Below the pieces are notes generated by a model. The model did not search any database. It was given only the letters and a program-made list of their open reading frames with translations, and had not been told where the DNA came from. From the NCBI GenBank assembly GCA_016719225.1, contig JADKAN010000004.1, positions 434,001-498,000 on the forward strand: a stretch of 64,000 bases of DNA, written 5' to 3'. Positions 35,765 through 43,308 of the stretch are shown here, piece by piece (positions within the stretch are counted from its first letter, which is position 1; each line of letters opens with the position of its first letter). The stretch comes from Flavobacteriales bacterium. GTDB taxonomy: Bacteria > Bacteroidota > Bacteroidia > Flavobacteriales_F > PHOS-HE28. A program made the translations under genes and the position numbers.

Positions 35765-36058
35765 GCAGAGGCAAATGGGTTTGCGGTGGAGGTGGTGAAG
35801 GTAGCGGCGGCGCAGATGATGCGAGCTCAAGGTCGGCTCAGCACTCTTTGTCAATGATCTCCGGTTCCCACGTTCCGGATCTCAACTTTATAAAGCAGAC
35901 AACACCTTTCAGGCCAGAGCGGCAAAGGCTCAGGATCCTTCTTGAATTCGCAAATGATCACTTTGTGCGAAGAAAGCCACGTTCACCTCGTTTTGCGTTC
36001 ACATTCCATGGTCGCAGCGGCTTCCGATCACGCATACACTGAATTCCCTCAGAACCGC

Positions 36059-36066
36059 TATATTTG
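36059..36066 (+). promoter_or_regulatory. putative -7 promoter element of the rimP-nusA-infB operon
   Basis: TATATTTG, a full match to TAnnTTTG, about 70 bases upstream of the rimP ATG. The transcript would contain the hairpin at 36095-36117. Confidence 0.55.
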
Positions 36067-36094
36067 CAGCCGTTTGGAAGCGGCGAAGAGTGAG

Positions 36095-36117
36095 AGAGGG
36101 GGCCGCCCCTCTTTTTT
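36095..36117 (+). terminator. leader hairpin with T-run (candidate attenuator) before rimP
   Basis: A 7-bp stem AGAGGGG/CCCCTCT with a GCCG loop, followed by six Ts. It stands 21 bases before rimP, inside the transcribed leader, so it may act as an attenuator rather than the end of another unit. Confidence 0.7.
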
Positions 36118-36138
36118 GTTCCCGCTTTTACCGGCCCG

Positions 36139-36609
36139 ATGATGATCACTTCGGAACAACTTCAACAAGCATTGCAGCGCCAGCTGGACGGTACGCCGTG
36201 TTTCGTGGTGAGCGCTGCGGTACGCCCGGGTGGGAAGGCCGTTGTGGAGGTCGATCATGATGATTCGCCCATCACGTTGGCGGATCTCACCTCCATCAAT
36301 AAAGGACTCCAGGAAGAATTCGGCGAAGCCTTGGACGACGTGGAAATGCAGGTGGGCAGTCCCGGATTGGGCAAGCCCTTCAAAGTGGAACGCCAATACC
36401 GCAAACGACTCGGCAAGAAAATAGACGTTCTCATGGCGGACGGCACCGAACTTCAGGGTGTTCTGGAGGCTTTTGACAACGACGGAATTTCGCTGCGCAT
36501 CCTCGAACCTTCCAAGGTGAAAGGACGGCAGCCCAAGCTAAGTGACGAAATAACGGTGGTCTCTTTCACCGGCATCAAGGCCGTACAGGCCACCATCAAC
36601 CTCAATTGA
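36139..36609 (+). CDS. rimP: ribosome maturation factor RimP
   Basis: A 156-residue protein needed for 30S subunit assembly. The N-terminal alpha/beta domain (FVVSAAVRPGGKAVVEVDHD, SINKGLQEEF, VEMQVGSPGLGKPFKVERQY) holds the conserved SPG motif, and the C-terminal SH3-like domain follows (KIDVLMADGTELQGVLEAF). The length is typical. It starts the rimP-nusA-infB operon; nusA follows 9 bases later. The operon is very common in bacteria. The leader hairpin upstream suggests control by transcript termination, possibly involving NusA. Confidence 0.95.
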   Translation: MMITSEQLQQALQRQLDGTPCFVVSAAVRPGGKAVVEVDHDDSPITLADLTSINKGLQEEFGEALDDVEMQVGSPGLGKPFKVERQYRKRLGKKIDVLMADGTELQGVLEAFDNDGISLRILEPSKVKGRQPKLSDEITVVSFTGIKAVQATINLN

Positions 36610-36618
36610 AGCAGTGCA

Positions 36619-37857
36619 ATGAGCACAGTGAACCTCATCGAATCCTTCGGGGAATTCAAGGATCTTAAAAACATCGACCGGGTTACCATGATGGGTATCC
36701 TGGAGGATGTGTTCCGTGGCGTGGTGAAACGAAAATATGGCGAAGAGGCCAAATTCGACATCATCATCAACCCTGACAAGGGTGACTTGGAGATCTGGTT
36801 GAACCGCGAGATCGTGCCGGATGGCGAAGTAGAGGATGAAGGCCTGCAGATCCCGCTCAGCGAAGCGTTAAAGATCGAGCCCGATTTCGAAGTGGGCGAG
36901 GAAGTGAGCCAGGAAGTAAAGATCCCGGACTTCGGCCGCCGCAATATCCTTTCCTTGAAGCAGAACCTCCAGAGCCGCATCATGGAATTGGAGAAGGACC
37001 ATATCTATACCAAGTACAAGGAACGCGTAGGCGAGATCATCACCGGCGAGGTGTACCAGATCTGGAAGCGCGAAACGCTGGTGCTGGACGACGAGGGTAA
37101 TGAGCTGATCATGCCCAAGGACCAGCACATCAAGACCGACTTCTTTAAAAAAGGCGATACCCTCCGTGCCGTGGTGTGGAAGGTGGAGATGCGTAACAAC
37201 AGCCCGGTGGTCCTGCTGAGCCGTGCCGCTCCAGAGTTCCTGGAGAAGTTGTTCGAGCAGGAAGTGCCTGAAGTGGCGGACGGACTTATCACCATCAAGC
37301 GCATCGTTCGCGAACCCGGTGAGCGCGCCAAGGTGGCCGTGGAAAGCTATGACGATCGCATCGACCCGGTGGGCGCGTGCGTGGGCATGAAGGGAAGCCG
37401 TATCCACGGCATCGTGCGTGAACTGCGCAATGAGAATATCGACGTGATCAACTGGACGAGTAACGATTCGCTGCTGATACAACGCGCGCTCAGCCCTGCT
37501 AAAGTGGGCGAGATCAAGCTGGATGAAGTGAACAAGCGCGCCGAAGTATACATGAAGCCGGACCAGGTGGCGCTTGCTATCGGTAAGGGCGGACACAACA
37601 TCAAACTCGCGGGCCGACTCTCCGGTTACGAGATCGATGTTTACCGCGACAGTGACGAGGTGACGGACGACGTGGACCTCGATGAATTCAAGGACGAGAT
37701 CGAGCCTTGGATCATCGAAGCCCTGAAGAACATCGGTTGCGATACCGCGCGTTCCGTTGTGGAGATCGCACCCGACGAATTGGCCAAGCGCACCGATCTG
37801 GAGGAGGAGACCGTGACCGAGGTGTTGCGCGTGCTGAAGTCGGAGTTGGCAAAGTAA
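36619..37857 (+). CDS. nusA: transcription termination/antitermination factor NusA
   Basis: A 412-residue NusA, which binds RNA polymerase and affects pausing, termination and antitermination. Domains: N-terminal RNAP-binding domain (about 1-125, FGEFKDLKNIDRVTMM), S1 domain (about 130-200, GEIITGEVYQIWKRETLVL), and two KH domains (from about 205, GVCVGMKGSRIHGIV-like: RIDPVGACVGMKGSRIHG; and VALAIGKGGHNIKLAGRLSG). The C-terminal acidic repeats of E. coli NusA are absent, as in most Bacteroidota. It follows rimP by 9 bases. It could feed back on the leader hairpin of its own operon, which is an inference. Confidence 0.97.
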   Translation: MSTVNLIESFGEFKDLKNIDRVTMMGILEDVFRGVVKRKYGEEAKFDIIINPDKGDLEIWLNREIVPDGEVEDEGLQIPLSEALKIEPDFEVGEEVSQEVKIPDFGRRNILSLKQNLQSRIMELEKDHIYTKYKERVGEIITGEVYQIWKRETLVLDDEGNELIMPKDQHIKTDFFKKGDTLRAVVWKVEMRNNSPVVLLSRAAPEFLEKLFEQEVPEVADGLITIKRIVREPGERAKVAVESYDDRIDPVGACVGMKGSRIHGIVRELRNENIDVINWTSNDSLLIQRALSPAKVGEIKLDEVNKRAEVYMKPDQVALAIGKGGHNIKLAGRLSGYEIDVYRDSDEVTDDVDLDEFKDEIEPWIIEALKNIGCDTARSVVEIAPDELAKRTDLEEETVTEVLRVLKSELAK

Positions 37858-37916
37858 GTGTGGAGTAGCAGTACGGAGTAGAAGTAGCAGTTGGCAGAAG
37901 GGCAAAACGAGAACAC
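37858..37916 (+). repeat. tandem GTAGCAGT/GGCAG-type short repeats between nusA and infB
   Basis: GAGTAGCAGTACGGAGTAG then AAGTAGCAGTTGGCAGAAG form degenerate direct repeats of AGTAGCAGT and GGCAG. Similar GGCAGT repeats occur at 59024-59054. They separate nusA from infB by 65 bases without an obvious terminator. Confidence 0.55.
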
Positions 37917-37922
37917 GTGCGA

Positions 37923-40670
37923 ATGGCAGAAACGGCAGGAAAGACGGTACGATTGAGCAAAGTGACCCGGGATTTCAATCTCGGGGTACACACTGTGGTG
38001 GAATTCCTCGCCAGCAAGGGACACGCCGTGGAGGAGAACCCCAACGCCAAGATCCCCGGCGACCTGTACGCATTGCTCGAAAAAGAATTCGGGCAGGATA
38101 AGGCCGAAAAACAGGCCAGCAAACAGGTTATCCAGGAACGCCAAGAGCGTGAAGTGGTGGCCTTGGCAAGTGCACCTGCCGTGGAACCTGTTCCAGTGAT
38201 CGTTGCGCCACCAGTCGCCGCGGCCGCACCGGCACCGATCCCTGCACCAGTCCCAGCCGCCCCCGAAGCACCCAAGGCCGCCTTGCCTGCGGAGCCCGAA
38301 CCTGTGTCCAAGGCTAAACCCACGGAGCCCGTTCCTGAGTCTGATGGCGTCATCCGCGCCAAGACCCAAACGTTCGCCGGCCCGAAAACAGTGGGTAAGA
38401 TCGATCTGGACGCGGGCAAGAAGCCTAAAGCGCCAAAGACCGTAGCTCCCGCAACGTCGGCACCGGCTCCAGCGCCTGTGATCGCATCCGTGCCTGTACC
38501 AGCACCCAAAGTAGAAGTGCCGGTCAAGGCTGCACCTGTTGTACCACAGGAGCCCGAGACCATCCGCGTCAACGTGGAAAGGCTCACCGGCCCCAAGACG
38601 ATCGGCAAGATCGAACTGCCAAAGGAGCGCGAGCGTAAGCCGAGTGATCGGGACAAAGACCGTGGCCGCCGTAAGCGCATCGTCAAGCCCGGACCCGTGG
38701 ATGTGGGCCGTGTGGTGCAGCATGAACAACGCACTCCTCCTGCACGTCCGGGCGAACTGGACGAGAATGCGGTAAAGCGCAAGGTCAGCGAAACCTTGGC
38801 ACGCCTCACCGGCGGTGGCGCAGGCCGCGGCCGGGGGGCCAAGCGCAAAGGCGACAAACGCCAAGAGCGCTACCAGCGCCGTGAAGAGGAGGATCAGGCC
38901 CGCCAGTTGGCCGGCAAGACCTTGCAAGTCACCGAATTCGTTACGGCAAGCGAACTGGCCTCCATGATGGACGTGCCGGTCACCGACATCATCAAGGCCT
39001 ATTTCTCGCTTGGTATGATGGTCTCCATCAACCAGCGTCTGGATGCGGAGACATTGGCCGTGATCGCTGACGAATATGGCTTTAAGGTTGAGTTCGTGGG
39101 CGCGGACGTACAGGACACCACGGTGGAAGAAGCCGATGAGCCTGAGCGTGTTGTTTCCCGTGCTCCGATCGTTACAGTGATGGGCCACGTGGACCACGGA
39201 AAGACCTCCTTATTGGACCATATCCGCAAGGCCAATGTGATCGCAGGTGAGGCTGGTGGTATCACCCAGCACATCGGTGCTTACAGCGTGACGCTGGACA
39301 ATGGGAAGCGCATTGCCTTCCTTGATACACCAGGCCACGAGGCGTTCACCGCCATGCGTGCCCGTGGAGCTCAGGTCACCGACATCGCCATCATCGTGAT
39401 CGCAGCGGACGACAGTGTGATGCCACAGACCCGCGAGGCCATCAACCACGCACAGGCTGCCGGCGTACCAATGGTGTTCGCCTTCAACAAGATCGATAAA
39501 CCAGGCGCGAACGCGGAGAAGATCCGTGAGCAATTGTCCCAAATGAACATCCTCGTTGAGGAGTGGGGCGGCAAATTCCAGAGCCAGGAGATCAGCGCCA
39601 AGAAGGGTCAGGGTATCGACCAGTTGCTGGACAAAGTGTTACTCGAGGCCGATATGCTCGACCTGAAGGCTGATCCCGGCAAACGCGCCGCAGGCGTGGT
39701 GATCGAGAGCACCTTGGAAATGGGCAAAGGCTATGTGACCACGTTGCTCGTGGAAGGCGGTACGCTCCACAAGGGCGACATTCTGCTCGTGGGCCAATTC
39801 AGCGGTAGGGTCCGGAACATGTTCAACGAACGCGGCCAGCAGATTGCCGAAGCAGGGCCTTCAGTACCCGTGTCCATCCTCGGCCTCGATGGTGCGCCGA
39901 ACGCAGGCGACCGCTTCCAAGTGATGACGGACGACCGCGAAGCACGCCTCATCGCGACGCGCCGCCATCAACTCCAGCGCGAGCAAGGCATCCGCACACA
40001 CAAGCATATTACGTTGGACGAGATCGGCCGACGCCTTGCCATCGGCGACTTCAAAGAGCTTAACGTGATCGTGAAAGGTGACGTGGACGGTTCCGTGGAG
40101 GCACTGACCGATTCACTGCTGAAGCTCAGTACGGAAAGCATCAAGGTGAACGTGATCCACAAAGCCGTGGGTCCGATCGCCGAAAGCGACGTATTGCTCG
40201 CCTCCGCATCGAACGCGATCATCATCGGCTTCCAAGTGCGTCCCACGGTCGGGGCCCGCAAGTTGGCTGAGAACGAGGAGATCGACATCCGGCTCTACTC
40301 CATCATCTACGATGCCATCGAGGAACTCAAGCAGGCCATGGAAGGTATGCTCGCGCCCAAGGAAGTGGAGAAAGTGGTGGGTACTGCAGAGGTCCGTGAA
40401 ACATTCCGCATCAGCAAGGTGGGCATGGTGGCCGGTTGCTACGTCCTGGACGGCAAGATCGCCCGCAACAACAAGGTGCGCTTGATCCGGAACGGGATCG
40501 TGGTATACACCGGCGACCTTAGCGATCTCAAACGGTTCAAGGATGATGCGAAGGAGGTGCAGCACGGCTATGAATGCGGTCTCAGCATCAAGAACTTCAA
40601 CGACATCAAAGTGGGCGATACGATCGAAGCCTTCGTGATGGAAGAGGTGAAGCGGACACTGGAGGGATAA
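37923..40670 (+). CDS. infB: translation initiation factor IF-2
   Basis: A 915-residue IF-2, the GTPase that brings initiator tRNA to the 30S subunit. An N-terminal domain (GKTVRLSKVTRDFNLGVHTV) is followed by a long low-complexity Ala/Pro/Lys/Glu stretch (about 80-330), then an IF2-N domain (VTEFVTASELASMMDV) and the G domain: G1 GHVDHGKTSLLD, G3 DTPGHEAF, G4 FNKIDKPG. Domains II to IV follow, with the fMet-tRNA domain at the end (RNNKVRLIRNGIVVYTGDLS). The ATG at 37923 is preferred over a GTG at 37917. It ends the rimP-nusA-infB operon. No terminator is obvious in the following 280 bases. Confidence 0.97.
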   Translation: MAETAGKTVRLSKVTRDFNLGVHTVVEFLASKGHAVEENPNAKIPGDLYALLEKEFGQDKAEKQASKQVIQERQEREVVALASAPAVEPVPVIVAPPVAAAAPAPIPAPVPAAPEAPKAALPAEPEPVSKAKPTEPVPESDGVIRAKTQTFAGPKTVGKIDLDAGKKPKAPKTVAPATSAPAPAPVIASVPVPAPKVEVPVKAAPVVPQEPETIRVNVERLTGPKTIGKIELPKERERKPSDRDKDRGRRKRIVKPGPVDVGRVVQHEQRTPPARPGELDENAVKRKVSETLARLTGGGAGRGRGAKRKGDKRQERYQRREEEDQARQLAGKTLQVTEFVTASELASMMDVPVTDIIKAYFSLGMMVSINQRLDAETLAVIADEYGFKVEFVGADVQDTTVEEADEPERVVSRAPIVTVMGHVDHGKTSLLDHIRKANVIAGEAGGITQHIGAYSVTLDNGKRIAFLDTPGHEAFTAMRARGAQVTDIAIIVIAADDSVMPQTREAINHAQAAGVPMVFAFNKIDKPGANAEKIREQLSQMNILVEEWGGKFQSQEISAKKGQGIDQLLDKVLLEADMLDLKADPGKRAAGVVIESTLEMGKGYVTTLLVEGGTLHKGDILLVGQFSGRVRNMFNERGQQIAEAGPSVPVSILGLDGAPNAGDRFQVMTDDREARLIATRRHQLQREQGIRTHKHITLDEIGRRLAIGDFKELNVIVKGDVDGSVEALTDSLLKLSTESIKVNVIHKAVGPIAESDVLLASASNAIIIGFQVRPTVGARKLAENEEIDIRLYSIIYDAIEELKQAMEGMLAPKEVEKVVGTAEVRETFRISKVGMVAGCYVLDGKIARNNKVRLIRNGIVVYTGDLSDLKRFKDDAKEVQHGYECGLSIKNFNDIKVGDTIEAFVMEEVKRTLEG

Positions 40671-40956
40671 GGTGTTCCGACATTCATCGTGCGTCGTCCC
40701 GGGCAATTGTCGGAGAGTACTCGGCTTGATCCTGCTGAATTATTCCGACGGTCCTCGATCTGGATCCGTCCAGGCTTTCAGCACGGCGTCTTTCGCAATG
40801 GTGCTCAGCCTTTGGCCCGTCACTCGTTGGTAAACTTCGCCAGTTTAAAAGGCTGAACCTCCACGTTGTTCAGCACTGGAACAGGACATCGTTCAACTTG
40901 CCCTCCGTAGCCATGCCGGGTTCGACGTAAGTGTGTGGACTTACCCGATGACCGAA
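40671..40956 (-). other. intergenic region with possible pseudogene remnant
   Basis: No intact gene. On the minus strand at about 40820-40911, two frames give MATEGKLNDVLFQ and, one base shifted, VLNNVEVQPFKLAKFTNE followed by a stop. These read like the end of a protein interrupted by one frameshift. The stretch is too short to name a family, so it could be chance. The rest shows nothing. Confidence 0.25.
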
Positions 40957-41442
40957 CTATCGCTCTGTTTTCAGCCGCGGTGGCTCGATCTGTTCCGGCA
41001 CCACGTAGGAACCCGGGTATTCACTCTTCAGGTCCTCCAACAAGCTCTCGGCTGCCACGCGGTCCCGTTGATCGCCCACGCGGACGCGGAAGTTCGGTGC
41101 GAGGTAACTCAGGTAGGCCGGAACGTCCGGATGGTTCCCCATGAAGCTGCGGCGCAGCGTTTCCGCCGTGTTGCGATCGCCATTGAAGATCTGCACGCGA
41201 AAGCCTTCCAATTGTCGGGTATGCGCGGCATAATTGGTCATTTGCGTCTTGATCCTATCACTCTCGACCACGGTGATCTTGCCCGGTATTACGGCTTCCT
41301 GTGAGGTAGTGTCGGGCTGCCAAGCTTTGGACTGCACGTGCATAGGGATGGTCGGTTCCGCGGGTTTGTACAAGCGCGGATCGTCCTGCGCAAGGGCTGC
41401 CAAAGTCAGAAGGCAGGGGAGAAGGGGAAGCAAGAAACGCAT
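40957..41442 (-). CDS. exported SPOR domain protein
   Basis: A 161-residue exported protein. A signal peptide (RFLLPLLPCLLTLAALAQ) is followed by a linker and, at about residues 85-155, a SPOR-like domain (EGFRVQIFNGDRNTAETLRR, YLSYLAPNFRVRVGDQRDR, YPGSYVVPEQIEPP). SPOR domains bind denuded peptidoglycan, usually at division sites. The ATG at 41442 is chosen over the upstream frame to 41538 because of the signal peptide, and because a TACATTTG element (41449-41456) lies 6 bases upstream, predicting a leaderless message. Confidence 0.88.
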   Translation of the reverse strand: MRFLLPLLPCLLTLAALAQDDPRLYKPAEPTIPMHVQSKAWQPDTTSQEAVIPGKITVVESDRIKTQMTNYAAHTRQLEGFRVQIFNGDRNTAETLRRSFMGNHPDVPAYLSYLAPNFRVRVGDQRDRVAAESLLEDLKSEYPGSYVVPEQIEPPRLKTER

Positions 41443-41448
41443 CGGCGG

Positions 41449-41456
41449 CAAATGTA
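41449..41456 (-). promoter_or_regulatory. putative -7 promoter element of the SPOR protein gene
   Basis: Minus-strand TACATTTG, a full TAnnTTTG match, 6 bases before the ATG at 41442. Confidence 0.55.
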
Positions 41457-41921
41457 TTGGCAAGTGGCGTGCCGGGTTGCAGGTCTGATGATGAGCTTGT
41501 GAGCGGATCATTACATCGGATCCTGGTAAAGGGGACACCCGATGGTAGTATCACTTGTAGGAACTCCGTTCGGGGCGCCACGGTGCGGGGATCTGGAGGA
41601 GATGATGAACATTGCGGTGTATCACTGGAGTGACTTCCGTCAGCAAGGGGGCACTTCGGCCTGTCAAAACTTGACCATCTGCTGAATTCTACACCATGCG
41701 TCGTGCTTTTGAGAGGCCTTTTGTCCAGTTCAGTTGTAAAGTGATCTTTTCAGAGGTGGTTCCAAAATCTTTTAATAAAGGGAAAATGACATCGCCGTGA
41801 CGTTCGTTTTCCCAGTGCCAGCAAGCCCTTCAACTGCCCTCACGTTAATTGGAACCATTCTAAATAGGGCACTTTGCCCCGTTCCTTGGGCTTGTGCGCT
41901 TCCGTCCTAATTGTCCACGTC

Positions 41922-41929
41922 TATTTTTG
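41922..41929 (+). promoter_or_regulatory. putative -7 promoter element of the act-cox operon
   Basis: TATTTTTG, a full TAnnTTTG match, 22 bases before the ATG at 41952, the same spacing as for dxs and the M13 peptidase gene. Confidence 0.5.
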
Positions 41930-41951
41930 CGCGGCGAAGATCAACCGGGGA

Positions 41952-43289
41952 ATGCCCCCAAAATCGTCCGGAATGTCCCTTGTATCCATGGTTTCCAAGC
42001 GCTCGACAGGGTTGCTCCATCTGCTGTTAGCCTTCGGTCTGCTCCTTTCTGCCAACGGCGTTCGGGCACAGGTCGATCAGGCGCAGTACGACACCGGTGA
42101 AAAGGTATTCAAAGCGAATTGTGCCAGTTGCCACAAGCCGGATCAGGCCATGACAGGCCCGATGTTGAAGGGTGCCAAGGCGAGCTGGGATGGTAAAGGG
42201 GATATACATGCTTGGGTCAAGAACAGCCAGGCGTACATAAAGTCCGGGAACGCGCACGCAAAGGAGATCTTCGAGAGTCACAACAAGATCATCATGCCGC
42301 CGCAAGCTGTGAGCGATGCGGATATTGACGCGATCCTTTACTATGCGGACAACTTCGCCCCGAAAGGTGCCGCCAAGGCAGTCGCCGCCGCTCCTACAGA
42401 AGCTCAGCCTACAAGCTCCAGCTGGCAATGGTTGATCATCGTTGGCCTACTGCTCTTATTGGTCCTGCTCTCCTTGGGCGGGGTGCGCACCCAACTGGTG
42501 AATGCCGTTCGTGAAAAGGACGGCTTGGCGCCGGAAGTGAACCTGACCACTTGGGGCCGTATCCGCCGGTGGGCATATAACAACAAGGGATGGGCTAGCG
42601 TCGTCGTGCTGCTGATGGTCGTATGGGTCTCCGTGCTCACTTGGAACTTCCTGTTCCGCATCGGGGTGTATGGTGGTGATACGGTAGCGCACTACAAACC
42701 CAGCCAACCCATTGCTTTCGACCATACCCTGCATGCTGGCAAGGATAATCTCAATATCAACTGTCAATATTGCCATAGCAGTGCCAGCAATAGCAAAAGT
42801 GCAGGCATCCCAAGTGCCAACGTGTGCATGAATTGCCACAAGGTGGTGGCGCAAGGACCGAAGACCGGCAAAGAGGAGATCGCCAAAATCTACGCCGCTA
42901 CAGGCTGGGACCCGGAAAAAATGGCATACACGGGCGTTGAAAAGCCGATCATTTGGAACAAGGTGCACAACCTTCCCGACCACGTTTTCTTCAGCCACGC
43001 GCAGCACGTTGCTGTTGGTAAGATCGAGTGCCAGAAGTGCCACGGACCCGTGGATACCAAGATGGACGTGGTAGAGCAATGGAGCCCCTTGACCATGAGC
43101 TGGTGCCTTCAGTGCCACAATGAGACCGAGGTGAAGGTGGCAGGAAGTGACAACGGCTACTACAAGGAGATCCACCGCAGGCTGGCCCAAACACCGATGG
43201 GACAGCGTGAATTGCGGAAATACTTAGAGGACGAAAAGATCACTGTGCGGGAGCTTGGGGGCTGGGAATGCGCCAAGTGCCACTACTAA
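41952..43289 (+). CDS. actA: alternative complex III cytochrome subunit ActA
   Basis: A membrane-anchored multiheme cytochrome, the electron-transfer subunit of alternative complex III. About 445 residues from 41952. A signal peptide (GLLHLLLAFGLLLSANGVRAQ) is followed by a class I cytochrome c domain with CASCH, a membrane segment (WLIIVGLLLLLVLLSLGG), another (GWASVVVLLMVVWVSVLTW), and a cytochrome c3/c7-type region with CQYCH, CMNCH, CQKCH, CLQCH and CAKCH: six heme motifs in all. The fused N-terminal cytochrome domain is the extra one relative to the common five-heme ActA. ATGs at 41973 and 41988 are alternative starts. actB follows after 19 bases. It heads actABCDEF-coxBA. Confidence 0.95.
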   Translation: MPPKSSGMSLVSMVSKRSTGLLHLLLAFGLLLSANGVRAQVDQAQYDTGEKVFKANCASCHKPDQAMTGPMLKGAKASWDGKGDIHAWVKNSQAYIKSGNAHAKEIFESHNKIIMPPQAVSDADIDAILYYADNFAPKGAAKAVAAAPTEAQPTSSSWQWLIIVGLLLLLVLLSLGGVRTQLVNAVREKDGLAPEVNLTTWGRIRRWAYNNKGWASVVVLLMVVWVSVLTWNFLFRIGVYGGDTVAHYKPSQPIAFDHTLHAGKDNLNINCQYCHSSASNSKSAGIPSANVCMNCHKVVAQGPKTGKEEIAKIYAATGWDPEKMAYTGVEKPIIWNKVHNLPDHVFFSHAQHVAVGKIECQKCHGPVDTKMDVVEQWSPLTMSWCLQCHNETEVKVAGSDNGYYKEIHRRLAQTPMGQRELRKYLEDEKITVRELGGWECAKCHY

Positions 43290-43308
43290 GACCGATCGAA
43301 GCAGAGAG

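Larger units (their letters stand above)
35765..36138. other. intergenic region between polA and rimP
   Basis: No gene is visible in these 374 bases. It carries the divergent upstream regions of polA and of rimP-nusA-infB, including the rimP promoter element and the leader hairpin listed separately. The rest holds no repeat or RNA that I recognise. Confidence 0.6.
41443..41951. other. intergenic region between the SPOR gene and actA
   Basis: About 500 bases without a supportable gene. It contains the divergent promoter elements for the SPOR gene (TACATTTG, 41449-41456, minus) and for the act operon (TATTTTTG, 41922-41929, plus). No repeats or RNA genes are recognised in the rest. Confidence 0.55.

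Noticed and set aside
37641..39197. 518-residue minus-strand frame opposite nusA/infB
   Set aside because: Antisense shadow; low-complexity Gly/Arg/Cys-rich translation caused by the infB Ala/Pro-rich linker.
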